A program made the translations under genes and the position numbers. A stretch of DNA of 62,417 bases, taken from contig NZ_FNFV01000009.1 of the NCBI RefSeq assembly GCF_900102905.1, positions 1 to 62,417 on the forward strand. Reading direction: 5' to 3'. The notes beneath the pieces are model-generated. The model searched no databases, was not told the DNA's origin, and saw only the letters and a program-made list of their open reading frames with translations. Source of the stretch: Meinhardsimonia xiamenensis. Lineage in GTDB: Bacteria > Pseudomonadota > Alphaproteobacteria > Rhodobacterales > Rhodobacteraceae. Positions 17,900 through 25,184 of the stretch are shown here, in pieces (the stretch's first letter is position 1; each line of letters begins with the position of its first letter).

Positions 17900-18031
17900 C
17901 TATCCGAGAAGCGAGAGGATCAGGATCAGCGCGGCGACCGCGAGGCCGATGCGCAGACGGTGAGCGAAAGCGTCGCGCGGGTCGTCGGTCAGGCGCCGCA
18001 GGCCACGCAGGACACGGACGAGCTCAGTCAT
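17900..18031 (-). CDS. Small 43-residue membrane peptide in lysis cassette
   Basis: A short open frame starts ATG 18031 and ends TAG 17902-17900. It encodes a basic N-terminus (VRVLRGLRRL) and a single C-terminal membrane helix (IGLAVAALILILSLLG). It overlaps the end of the holin gene by 8 bases and ends just before the endolysin gene, so it fits the tightly packed operon. Possible roles are a lysis regulator or pinholin accessory. I do not recognise a family. Confidence 0.5.
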   Translation of the reverse strand: MTELVRVLRGLRRLTDDPRDAFAHRLRIGLAVAALILILSLLG

Positions 18032-18371
18032 CGCCGCCCTCCCGTGCCTGGCGAAGGCGCGCCAGCACCAGCTCGATCACGGCCGGGCCAAAGACGCCCA
18101 CGAGATAGGCGGCGGAGCCGGCAGCGCCCCCGGCCGGGATCGCCTGCGGCGGCAGGCCGAGCCAGCTGGTGATGACGGCCATGGAGAGGCTCCCCATGCC
18201 GGCCGCAATCATCCCGCCGAGCAGGATGTGGCGCAGCGCGTCGCGCAGACGCATCTTGGTGGTCAGGGCGTTGGTGGCGCCGCCGAGCGCGCCCCAGGCG
18301 GCGAGGATCACGGCCGTCGAGGCCGCGAGATCGCGCAGCACGGTCGCGACGAAACCGGAATTGTCGTTCAT
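18024..18371 (-). CDS. Holin-like membrane protein
   Basis: A 115-residue protein with three predicted membrane segments: ASTAVILAAWGALGGATNAL near residue 14, HILLGGMIAAGMGSLSMAVI near 50, and AAYLVGVFGPAVIELVLARL near 88. The C-terminus is charged (RQAREGGDD). This class-I-like topology, with the position just upstream of the endolysin, makes it the best holin candidate. It overlaps the DUF2460 stop by 4 bases. Confidence 0.7.
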   Translation of the reverse strand: MNDNSGFVATVLRDLAASTAVILAAWGALGGATNALTTKMRLRDALRHILLGGMIAAGMGSLSMAVITSWLGLPPQAIPAGGAAGSAAYLVGVFGPAVIELVLARLRQAREGGDD

Positions 18372-18994
18372 CGCCGGATCTCCAGAAGCGGGATGGAGGT
18401 GATGGAGCCGAGCCGCTCGAGATCGAGCGTCACGTCGAGCGTGTCGGTGTCGAAGCGGACTGGCACGTCGAATTCGAAGCCGGCAGTGATGGAGACGCCG
18501 GAGGCCGGGGCGGCGTTGAAGGTAACGAGGCCGGTGGTGGTGTCCACCGACCAGCCGCTCGCCTGCTCAACCCCGTCGATCGCAACCGTCACGCTTCCCG
18601 CGACCGGCTTGGCGATGGTCCGGGTCCAGGCTTGGCCGCCCGAGGCGTAGGCCTTCACCAGCTGGAAGTCGGTGGTGGTGCCATCCCCGGTGCCAATGAC
18701 CTGATCCGTCGCCGACGGCGTCTGCGACGGTGTACAGGACTTGTAATCGGCCCAGTCCTTGAACCGAAACCCGTAGAGCCGCCCGTTCCGTGCCTCGAAG
18801 AATGCGACGACGGCGGCGAGATCGTCCACACGGCGGATGCCATAGGCAACGTCATAGCGGCGGCGCGAACTGGCCCAGCTGGCGTTGCGCTGTTCGTCGC
18901 CTGAGGCGAGCTCGACGATCTGCGTGCGCCGCTCCGGCCCACCCCGCGCGCCGCGGCTGATGTCGTCCGGAAACCGAACCTCGTGAAACGCCAT
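18368..18994 (-). CDS. Distal tail protein DUF2460 (TIGR02217)
   Basis: A 208-residue distal tail protein of the GTA-like set. The signature is MAFHEVRFPDDISRGARGGP, then RRYDVAYGIRR, FFEARNGRLYGFRFKDWADY, and C-terminal DTLDVTLDLERLGSITSIPL. It forms the ring between tail tube and hub. It directly follows the tape measure gene. In GTA the DUF2163 gene comes next; here the lysis cassette intervenes. Confidence 0.92.
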   Translation of the reverse strand: MAFHEVRFPDDISRGARGGPERRTQIVELASGDEQRNASWASSRRRYDVAYGIRRVDDLAAVVAFFEARNGRLYGFRFKDWADYKSCTPSQTPSATDQVIGTGDGTTTDFQLVKAYASGGQAWTRTIAKPVAGSVTVAIDGVEQASGWSVDTTTGLVTFNAAPASGVSITAGFEFDVPVRFDTDTLDVTLDLERLGSITSIPLLEIRR

Positions 18995-18997
18995 GGC

Positions 18998-21142
18998 TCA
19001 GAGCCCCCTACGGCCAAGCGAGACAGCGCGGGCAATGTCCGCCGCGATCTGGGTACGGGATTGCCGGAAGCTCTCGGCGTCGCGGGCGGTGATGTTGATG
19101 GTGACGCCGCCGCCCGCGCTGTAGGCCTGCGCTTCGCGGCGCGAGAGCACCCGCTCGCCGCGCTGGAGGATCGCGGGCACCTCGTCAGGACGCAGCCCGG
19201 CCCAACCGCCCGAATGCATCCGGGGCGCCGCCGCGAAGGCCATGGCAGGGACCATGCGGGTTGGTCCGCCCGATCCCACCAGGCCGCCTGCGTGCTTGAC
19301 CTCGGCAAACAGCCCGCCCGCGCCGCCAAGAATGCCGCCAAGGGCGCTGGCCATGGGGCCAAGGATGAAGCGCCGGGCCGCGAGCCGCGCCAGATCGGCA
19401 ATGAGCGAGGTCACGAGATCGCGGAAGTCGAGCTTGCCGGACTTCACAAACTCGGCCACCGCGTCCTCGGCGCTGCGGAAGGCGCCCACGAGGCTCTGGC
19501 CGATATCGGCGCCGATGTCGCGGGCCCTGGCGGCGTAATCGGCCAGCGTCGCGGTGACCGCCGCCCAGCCGCTCGCGGCCTGATCCGCGCCGTCGGCATT
19601 GGCCGCGCCCGCTGCCCGGCCCGCCTGACCGGCTGTGTCCAGCGCCTCCGTCACCCGGTCGGCCGCCGCCCTCGCCTCGTCGAGCGCATCCGCCCCGTCC
19701 TCGCCGCTTGCGCGCATGGCGGCCCTCAGCGCGTCGACCGCCTCGCGCACGCCGTCGAAGGCGTGGGCGCGGGTGTCCGACGCGCGGGCACGCAGCGCGT
19801 CGGCCTGGTGGCCGGCGTTGCTCGCGGCGTGGTCGAGGTAGGAGGCGTAGCTCTGCGCCCCGAAGACATCGATCCGGGCATCCGCTCCGAGCCGTTCGGA
19901 AACCGCGTTGAAGGTCGGCCCGATCTGGGCGAGGAAGTCGGCCCACTTCTGGGACAGAAACGCCATCAGGCGCAGCCAGACCGCCTCGATGTCGGCGCGC
20001 ATGGCGCGGAAGTCATCGACGAAGGAGGTGACGGTCACCTTGATCTCGTCCCAGACCGCCTTCGCCACATTGCCCATGAGTTCCAGCGCCTCGCCAAAGC
20101 CGCCGGCGCCGCGCACCAGCCGGGTGAACTGGTAGATCAACTCGCCCGCGCCGACGATCAGCGAACCGATGCCGGTGCGGACGAGCGCCCCGCGCAAGAC
20201 CACGAGCGCCGTGGCGAGGCCGCGCACGGACAGCGCGGCGGCGGCAAGACCGGCCACCCAGCGGCTGGCGAGGAACCCCGCAAAGGTGGCGGCGTAGGTG
20301 GTCAGCCGGCCGATATTGTCGAACAGTCCCGTGATCGCTTGACCGAGCGGTCCGGTGCGGCTCGAGAGCGTGGCCATGGCGTCGGCCACCGCTTCCAGCG
20401 CTGGCGCAGCGGCGACGGCCAGCTGGTTCGAGAAACCGCGCCAGATCAGGCCCAACCGGGAGATCGCGTCATTGGTGCGCTCGATCTGGTCGGCGTCGGC
20501 TTCGGAAACCACGACGCCGAAAGCGCGCACGTCCTCGGTCGCCTGGCGCAGCGTGGCGGTGTCGATCCGGCCCATGGCGATGGAGCCTTCCTCGCCGAAG
20601 AGCTGCCCGGCGACCGCTGCACGTTCGGCGACTGGCACGAACGCCTCGATCGCGGCGTTGATCGCGCCGACGCGTTCGTCGAGCGGGAGGGCCAGCAGAT
20701 CGGACGCCGAGAGCCCGAGCCGATCGAGCACCTGCGCGGCGGGACCGCCACCCGCAGCCGCCTGGCTCAGCCGCCGCGTCAGATCCTTCGTCGCCTGCTC
20801 GATGCCGGACATGGACACGCCGGCCAGCTCGCCCGCCCGTTTCAGCGTCTGGATCGAGGCGACGGTGGTGCCCAGAGACTGGGCCAGCTTGGCCTGCGCA
20901 TCGACGGTTTGCAGGCCGGACCGCACCATGGCGACGCCTGCCGTCGTGGCAGCCGCGACGGCGGCGGCAGCGGCCACGCGCACGCGCCGTGCGAACCCCG
21001 CGAGGCGCGCGTTGGCCGCCTCCATCTCGCGGCTGAGGCGCCCGAAGCCACGGGCGCTGGCTTCGCCGACACCTTCCAGTTCGGCGCGCACCTGCCTGCC
21101 GCCGACCGCAGCGAGGCGGACGCTGACCCTCTTCTCGGCCAT
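18998..21142 (-). CDS. Tail tape measure protein
   Basis: A 714-residue, mainly helical, Ala-rich protein that sets tail length and passes through the tube during DNA ejection. The N-terminal third has the tape-measure core (TVDAQAKLAQSLGTTVASIQ, GVSMSGIEQATKDLTRRLSQ, VAERAAVAGQLFGEEGSIAM). The middle has hydrophobic segments, and the C-terminal ~120 residues resemble a lambda-type tail end (FRDLVTSLIADLARLAARRF, HSGGWAGLRPDEVPAILQRG). Its length suits a modest siphovirus tail. The VapBC pair lies just upstream on the opposite strand. Confidence 0.92.
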   Translation of the reverse strand: MAEKRVSVRLAAVGGRQVRAELEGVGEASARGFGRLSREMEAANARLAGFARRVRVAAAAAVAAATTAGVAMVRSGLQTVDAQAKLAQSLGTTVASIQTLKRAGELAGVSMSGIEQATKDLTRRLSQAAAGGGPAAQVLDRLGLSASDLLALPLDERVGAINAAIEAFVPVAERAAVAGQLFGEEGSIAMGRIDTATLRQATEDVRAFGVVVSEADADQIERTNDAISRLGLIWRGFSNQLAVAAAPALEAVADAMATLSSRTGPLGQAITGLFDNIGRLTTYAATFAGFLASRWVAGLAAAALSVRGLATALVVLRGALVRTGIGSLIVGAGELIYQFTRLVRGAGGFGEALELMGNVAKAVWDEIKVTVTSFVDDFRAMRADIEAVWLRLMAFLSQKWADFLAQIGPTFNAVSERLGADARIDVFGAQSYASYLDHAASNAGHQADALRARASDTRAHAFDGVREAVDALRAAMRASGEDGADALDEARAAADRVTEALDTAGQAGRAAGAANADGADQAASGWAAVTATLADYAARARDIGADIGQSLVGAFRSAEDAVAEFVKSGKLDFRDLVTSLIADLARLAARRFILGPMASALGGILGGAGGLFAEVKHAGGLVGSGGPTRMVPAMAFAAAPRMHSGGWAGLRPDEVPAILQRGERVLSRREAQAYSAGGGVTINITARDAESFRQSRTQIAADIARAVSLGRRGL

Positions 21143-21212
21143 TGCGTGCTCCCTTGAAGCGCAGGACGGATCGCCTTACGTTCCGTGTGTCGATCAGCCC
21201 AGAGTAAGAAAC

Positions 21213-21425
21213 ATGCCCGAGACCGCGAAGCTGTCTTCGAAATTCCAGATCTCGATCCCCAAGGCGGTGCGCGAGGCCCAAGGGTGGAAGGCTGGCCAGA
21301 CCTTCGCCTTCATCCCCAAGGGGACCGGGGTGCTCGTCGTGCCGGTGCCGAGGCGGGACGATCTCAAGGGACTGGCGAAGGGCGCCAACCCGGCCGATTA
21401 CCGCGATCACGCGGACCGGTTCTGA
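21213..21425 (+). CDS. AbrB/MazE-type antitoxin (VapB-like)
   Basis: A 70-residue swapped-hairpin DNA-binding antitoxin: KLSSKFQISIPKAVREAQGW then GTGVLVVPVPRR is the AbrB fold, and the acidic tail NPADYRDHADRF would wrap the toxin. It normally neutralises the PIN toxin and represses the operon. Its stop overlaps the toxin ATG (TGATG), so the pair is coupled. It reads opposite to the surrounding phage late operon, marking it as an insertion with its own promoter. Confidence 0.85.
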   Translation: MPETAKLSSKFQISIPKAVREAQGWKAGQTFAFIPKGTGVLVVPVPRRDDLKGLAKGANPADYRDHADRF

Positions 21426-21805
21426 TGGTTCTCGTCGATACCTCGGCCTGGATCGAGTGGCTGATCGGCTCCCCCACGGGCGACAGGCTCGAGGCGCATC
21501 TGCCCGAACCGGCCGACTGGCTGGTGCCGACCATGGTACAGCTCGAGCTGGCCAAGTGGCTCACCCGCGAGGTCGGCGAGGACCGGGCCGATCAGGTCAT
21601 CGCCTTCACGCAAGTCTGCCGTGTCGTGCCTCTCGACACCGAAACCGCGCTGGCCGCCGCCGAGGCCTGCCGCGAGCACCGGCTCGCAACGGCGGACGCG
21701 ATCATCTTCGCGACGGCGCGCGCCCACGGCGCCAGGTTGGTGACCTGCGACGGGCATTTCGAGGGCCTGCCCGGTGTCACGTTGATCCCGAAAGAATCGG
21801 GCTGA
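21425..21805 (+). CDS. vapC: VapC-type PIN-domain ribonuclease toxin
   Basis: A 126-residue PIN domain with the acidic active-site set: VLVDTSAWIEWL (first Asp), a conserved Glu in MVQLELAKW, and LATADAIIFATARAHGARLV then TCDGHF (last Asp residues). VapC toxins cut tRNA or rRNA when the antitoxin is lost. It is paired with the AbrB-type antitoxin immediately upstream. Its 3' end overlaps the tail chaperone T extension on the other strand by 29 bases. Confidence 0.9.
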   Translation: MVLVDTSAWIEWLIGSPTGDRLEAHLPEPADWLVPTMVQLELAKWLTREVGEDRADQVIAFTQVCRVVPLDTETALAAAEACREHRLATADAIIFATARAHGARLVTCDGHFEGLPGVTLIPKESG

Positions 21806-22130
21806 GTCGGCCCTCTCCGGACGCTGCCATCTGTTCGTTGAGCTTGGCGACCATCACCGCTTCGATGACCGGCAAGAGTTCGGCCGTGGCCGCGGGCGGC
21901 ACGCCCAGTGCATTCCCAAGGGCCAACGCTGCCGCCATGTCCCACCCAACGACGGCGCCGGGCAGCACGCGCAGCTGGCCGCCGAGCCGGCCGACAAGAT
22001 CCCAGACCTGCCAGCCCTCAAAAGTCAGCGGCCGGTTCAGCCGCGCCGGGCAGTTGGGGCACGGCCCTTCGCATCCCTCGCAGTATCTATCGCCCCCGCC
22101 GAAGGACCACTCGGCAAGGGCGCGGAGGCG
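21777..22130 (-). CDS. T extension of tail assembly chaperone, reached by -1 frameshift
   Basis: An open frame of 117 residues (RLRALAEWSFGGG..., then a double Cys pair CEGCEGPCPNCP, then WDMAAALALGNALG) lies in the -1 frame relative to the chaperone gene. From the slip site at 22130 down to a GTG at 21968 there is no ATG, GTG or TTG, so independent translation would omit the conserved Cys motif. This is the lambda G/GT arrangement: ribosomes slipping at A AAA AAC would make a ~232-residue fusion whose T part recruits the tape measure protein. Relatives are annotated separately as a small DUF family (I believe DUF7697). Confidence 0.7.
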   Translation of the reverse strand, partial: RLRALAEWSFGGGDRYCEGCEGPCPNCPARLNRPLTFEGWQVWDLVGRLGGQLRVLPGAVVGWDMAAALALGNALGVPPAATAELLPVIEAVMVAKLNEQMAASGEGRLSPILSGST

Positions 22131-22474
22131 TTTTTTTCCTGTTCCAGCAGCAGGCCCTTCGAGACATACGCCAACTGAAAAGCCTCGAAGATCCGCCAGA
22201 TGTCGAGAAGGGCATCGATGGCCTCCGGGCTGGGGTCGATGGAATTGCCGTCGGGATCGCCGATGCCCTCCCAGGCGAGCACCGCGCGGCGGGCCAGCGC
22301 CTTGGCAAATGAAAGCGCACGTTCCTCGTCGGAGGCCTCTTCGGGCACGGTTTCCACAGCCGGGTCGCTTCGCGTCGCGACCATCAGGGCGGTGGTCAGA
22401 GGGCGCAGTTGCACCCGGACGCCGGGCGCGAGCTCGTACCAGCGCGGCTCATTGGAAAGATCGAGGGTCAGCAT
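22037..22474 (-). CDS. Tail assembly chaperone (gpG-like)
   Basis: A 145-residue protein starting MLTLDLSNEPRWYELAPGVR, with the compact helical domain ALARRAVLAWEGIGD and IDALLDIWRIFEAFQLAYVS. It occupies the lambda gpG position between the tail tube and tape measure genes. The family coats the tape measure before tube assembly. Near its 3' end the codons gaA AAA AAC form a slippery heptamer, after which a -1 frame continues far beyond this gene's own stop. Confidence 0.82.
   Translation of the reverse strand: MLTLDLSNEPRWYELAPGVRVQLRPLTTALMVATRSDPAVETVPEEASDEERALSFAKALARRAVLAWEGIGDPDGNSIDPSPEAIDALLDIWRIFEAFQLAYVSKGLLLEQEKNASAPLPSGPSAGAIDTARDAKGRAPTARRG
22130..22136 (-). promoter_or_regulatory. 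Slippery heptamer A AAA AAC for -1 ribosomal frameshift
   Basis: On the minus strand the chaperone frame reads GAA-AAA-AAC, giving the canonical X XXY YYZ heptamer A AAA AAC. Slipping one base back re-pairs both tRNAs on AAA AAA and continues CGC CTC CGC into the T frame, open for 117 codons. A run of seven A's in such GC-rich DNA is itself unusual. Sequence downstream is GC-rich and could fold as a stimulator. Confidence 0.7.
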
Positions 22475-22476
22475 GA

Positions 22477-23415
22477 TCAGTAACTCGCGACTGCGTTCTT
22501 CAAAACGACCGTGCACATCTGCCCGGCCACGGAATCGTACGCCGCCTGCCAGTCGAAGCTGGCCTGGATGCCCTGCGGCCCCTGGATCTCGACCCGGGGC
22601 CGCGGCAGGTAGACGGCATGGGCAGTGATCGTCAGGCTCACATTGGCCGAGATCACCCATGAGAACTCGAGGCTCGCCGATGTGCCGTTCAGCGCCTGAT
22701 CCATCAGCGTCGTGTCGGCAAAGCGCACGTCGATCTTCCCGGTCAGCGCGGCGATCGAAGGGTCCGCCCCGTCGATGCGCCCGTCGTTGCGGATGGTCTC
22801 GATGCGCTCGACATTGTTCGCGTAGGTCAGATCGGCCGAGACGATGTTGCCAAGCGCGGTGCCGTTGCGCTTGATCGCCCCGTTGAAATGGCCGAACCGT
22901 TGCAGGGCATAACCCGTGGGCGTTCCCGCCGCCGTGGCGGTGGCGACGTTCTCTCCCTGCGCGACCAGCTTCACATCCGCCGTCAGCAGCCCCGAACGCT
23001 GCATCTGCAGGCTCAACTGATCCAGCACGCAGCCCGTATACATCGCGAAGCGCGGGATCTCCGGCATCGCCACCTCGATCGCCATGCTGGGCAGCGACCA
23101 CGATCCCGACTTGAAGGTGTGGGTCTTGTTGGTGGTGCCGGTCGTGGTCGGCGCGCCGAAGGCTGCCTTCAGCCAGAAGCCGAAAGCCTCGGCATCGAGC
23201 GGGACGGTGATGTCACCATCGGCCGTCACCGCGTCCTTGATCGGCGCGAGCGGATCGCGGCCATAGCCGAGAAGCTCGGAGGCCAGCAGCGGCTGCTCGG
23301 CCCCGAGCGAGGCGCTGGCAAAAGGCATCTGCATGAAGCCCGAGGCCGGGGCGGTGCCATAGGTCGTCTCGAACGCGGCCGCCAGCTGCGACCGCGCCCC
23401 CTGGGCGCGTGCCAT
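22477..23415 (-). CDS. Phage tail tube protein
   Basis: A 312-residue tail tube subunit. The start (MARAQGARSQLAAAFETTYG) and the block FMQMPFASASLGAEQPLLAS are typical of the Rhodobacterales tail tube family. Inside are LDAEAFGFWLKAAFGAP and a C-terminal Ig-like portion ending QASFDWQAAYDSVAGQMCTV. It polymerises into the tube through which DNA passes. It lies 2 bases before the chaperone gene. Confidence 0.88.
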   Translation of the reverse strand: MARAQGARSQLAAAFETTYGTAPASGFMQMPFASASLGAEQPLLASELLGYGRDPLAPIKDAVTADGDITVPLDAEAFGFWLKAAFGAPTTTGTTNKTHTFKSGSWSLPSMAIEVAMPEIPRFAMYTGCVLDQLSLQMQRSGLLTADVKLVAQGENVATATAAGTPTGYALQRFGHFNGAIKRNGTALGNIVSADLTYANNVERIETIRNDGRIDGADPSIAALTGKIDVRFADTTLMDQALNGTSASLEFSWVISANVSLTITAHAVYLPRPRVEIQGPQGIQASFDWQAAYDSVAGQMCTVVLKNAVASY

Positions 23416-23439
23416 GGTAGTCTCCTGAGGTTGTTGCGG

Positions 23440-23859
23440 TCAGACCAGCGGGTCGGCCGTGGAATAGTGCAGCACTACCGGGATGACGGCGGCCTTGAGG
23501 CTCGCAGCCCCCTCGACGGGCAGATCGACCGGCCGCGGCGCTTCCGCCTCGACCCAGTCGCAGAGCCCGCCCAGCGTGCGGTCGGCGGCGATGGCGGTGC
23601 CGATGCTGGCGATCAGCGCGTCGAAGGCCCCGTCACGGCCCGCGCCCTGCACAACCGCCTCGATCTCGGCGCGATGCTGGAAGTGGTAGGCCAGCGGCGA
23701 CAGCGTCACCTCGGGTTCCCCCGGCTCGCCATCGCGAAGGATCAGGAGGCCCTCTGCCGGCACGCGCTCGGGCAGCACATCGCCGCGCAGTACGGTGGCG
23801 GGCAGCGCCGAGAGCCGCGCATGCAGCGCGGCGAGGATGGTTTCGCGTGGGGTGGGCAT
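23440..23859 (-). CDS. Minor tail protein (gpU-like tail terminator candidate)
   Basis: A 139-residue protein (MPTPRETILAALHARLSAL...HFQHRAEIEAVVQGAGRDGA...) that in related phages sits between the tail-completion gene and the tail tube gene. Homologues are often mislabelled acyl-CoA transferase; nothing here suggests that activity. Size and position fit a lambda gpU-type terminator ring, which is an inference. The ParDE pair is inserted directly upstream. Confidence 0.68.
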   Translation of the reverse strand: MPTPRETILAALHARLSALPATVLRGDVLPERVPAEGLLILRDGEPGEPEVTLSPLAYHFQHRAEIEAVVQGAGRDGAFDALIASIGTAIAADRTLGGLCDWVEAEAPRPVDLPVEGAASLKAAVIPVVLHYSTADPLV

Positions 23860-23888
23860 CGAGGTCTCGAATGGTTGAGATAGGCCGT

Positions 23889-24224
23889 TCAGTCGCCCCG
23901 ACGCAGCCGGTCCGTCAGCCGCGCGGGCAGATCCCGCCGGCCGTGCAGAAAATCGACGATGATCACGCGGTCGGGCTCGTCCACGAACACGATCAGATGC
24001 TCGCCGCAGCGGGTGAACCGCAGATCCTCGGGCAGGCGCGGATCGATGACCTTGCTGCAGCTCTGCCAAGGCGCCTCGTCCCGCGCGATTGCCGCGCAGC
24101 GCTCGATCAGGTCGGCCTCATAGGCCTCGGCCTGTCGCGGGCCGAAGGTCTCGATGGTCCAGAGCGCGATGTCGACGAGCGATGCTTCGGCTGCCCGTGT
24201 CAGCCGCCACGGCTTGCCACTCAC
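23889..24224 (-). CDS. parE: ParE/RelE-superfamily toxin
   Basis: A 111-residue RelE/ParE-fold toxin: MSGKPWRLTRAAEASLVDIA at the start, then WTIETFGPRQAEAYEADLIE and LRFTRCGEHLIVFVDEPDRV, ending DFLHGRRDLPARL. ParE toxins poison DNA gyrase. GTG start at 24224 overlaps the antitoxin stop (GTGA), so the two are coupled. It is co-directional with the tail operon and may be read from it as well as from its own promoter. Confidence 0.9.
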   Translation of the reverse strand: MSGKPWRLTRAAEASLVDIALWTIETFGPRQAEAYEADLIERCAAIARDEAPWQSCSKVIDPRLPEDLRFTRCGEHLIVFVDEPDRVIIVDFLHGRRDLPARLTDRLRRGD

Positions 24225-24478
24225 CGATCGGACCGCGCGGCGCGGAAGGCCCGCCGGATGGCGTCCTCACCCGAGCCCTCGGCAAGATCGCCGCGACGGG
24301 CCTGGTCGAGGCCGGTCTCGAGCCGCGCGCGCAGAGCATCGAGTTGTGCTTCCTCGCTTTCCAGGAGCCGCAGCCCCGCGCGCAGGGCCTCGCTGGCATT
24401 CTGATATCGCCCAGTGGCGACCAGGCGATCGACCAGCGCGGACTGGCTTTCGGTGAGGACGACGTTTCTCGTGGCCAT
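24221..24478 (-). CDS. parD: ParD-family antitoxin
   Basis: An 85-residue ribbon-helix-helix antitoxin: MATRNVVLTESQSALVDRLV, then TGRYQNASEALRAGLRLLES is the classic ParD N-terminal DNA-binding domain, and the charged C-terminus binds ParE. ATG 24478 follows GGAGAAAG by a few bases, better than an in-frame start further upstream. It sits inside the tail gene cluster between the DUF6441 and gpU-like genes. Confidence 0.9.
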   Translation of the reverse strand: MATRNVVLTESQSALVDRLVATGRYQNASEALRAGLRLLESEEAQLDALRARLETGLDQARRGDLAEGSGEDAIRRAFRAARSDR

Positions 24479-24537
24479 GGTGCTTTCTCCTTCATTGGCA
24501 ATATATGCCAATCAGAGGCAGCTGTCGACCATGGGCT

Positions 24538-25167
24538 TCAGAGGCGGGTTTCTACCCAGTTCGCCACGATCAGCCCCGGCACGCTGTCGAGTGCCCGCTC
24601 GGCGTCCCGGTCCAGGTCGAGCCGCTTCGGCAGCTTGACCTGCGGGACCAGCAGGAAGATCGGCACGGTGGTGCGGCCGCGTTCGGTTTTGGAACGGGAA
24701 GCGACCCCGAGGCCATTCGTGTTGAGCCGCCCGTCGGCGACCAGCAGGCTGGGGCCACGCCGGCGATAAACGAAGCGCAGGCGCAGGCCGCGGCGGCGTT
24801 CCCATTCGCCGGGGGTCAGTTTCGCGCCACGCCGCCCCTTTCCGGCGGCGGGCAGCGGGATCGCCAGCCAGAAGCCATCGCGGGAGCGGATCAGCGGGCC
24901 GGTGTCGTGGGCGCCTACGATGACCGGCGCCTTGGACCAGACCAGCGCCGCCGCGTTCAGGCTCTCGCCGGCTTTCGGGTAGGTCTGGCTCCGGATCGAG
25001 TTCGCGAGCCGCCGCCCGAGCCCGGCGCCGGTGATCTGGCCGCGCCAGGCGGTCTTGAGCCCGGTCCCGGCCTCGCGCATGGCGGCGGTGACGGCCTTCT
25101 CGCCCGCCTTCACCTCGGCGGCCATGGCGGCGACGAGGTCCGGGGTGATGTCGAGCTTCAGCTTCAT
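24538..25167 (-). CDS. Tail completion protein (DUF6441-like)
   Basis: A 209-residue protein resembling DUF6441, found in Rhodobacterales phages between head-tail connector and tail terminator genes. Visible features are MKLKLDITPDLVAAMAAEVK, helices bearing MREAGTGLKTAWRGQI, a GRRLANSIRSQTYP segment, and a basic centre. Its place matches lambda gpZ/HK97 gp10-type tail completion proteins, so I infer that role. It is separated from the connector gene by an inserted nuclease-like gene. Confidence 0.72.
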   Translation of the reverse strand: MKLKLDITPDLVAAMAAEVKAGEKAVTAAMREAGTGLKTAWRGQITGAGLGRRLANSIRSQTYPKAGESLNAAALVWSKAPVIVGAHDTGPLIRSRDGFWLAIPLPAAGKGRRGAKLTPGEWERRRGLRLRFVYRRRGPSLLVADGRLNTNGLGVASRSKTERGRTTVPIFLLVPQVKLPKRLDLDRDAERALDSVPGLIVANWVETRL

Positions 25168-25184
25168 CGTAGTGACGCAGGCGA

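Noticed and set aside
18983-21157. A 724-codon plus-strand frame opposite the tape measure gene
   Set aside because: It mirrors the tape measure coding region and has no recognisable motif; the tape measure frame has clear family features.
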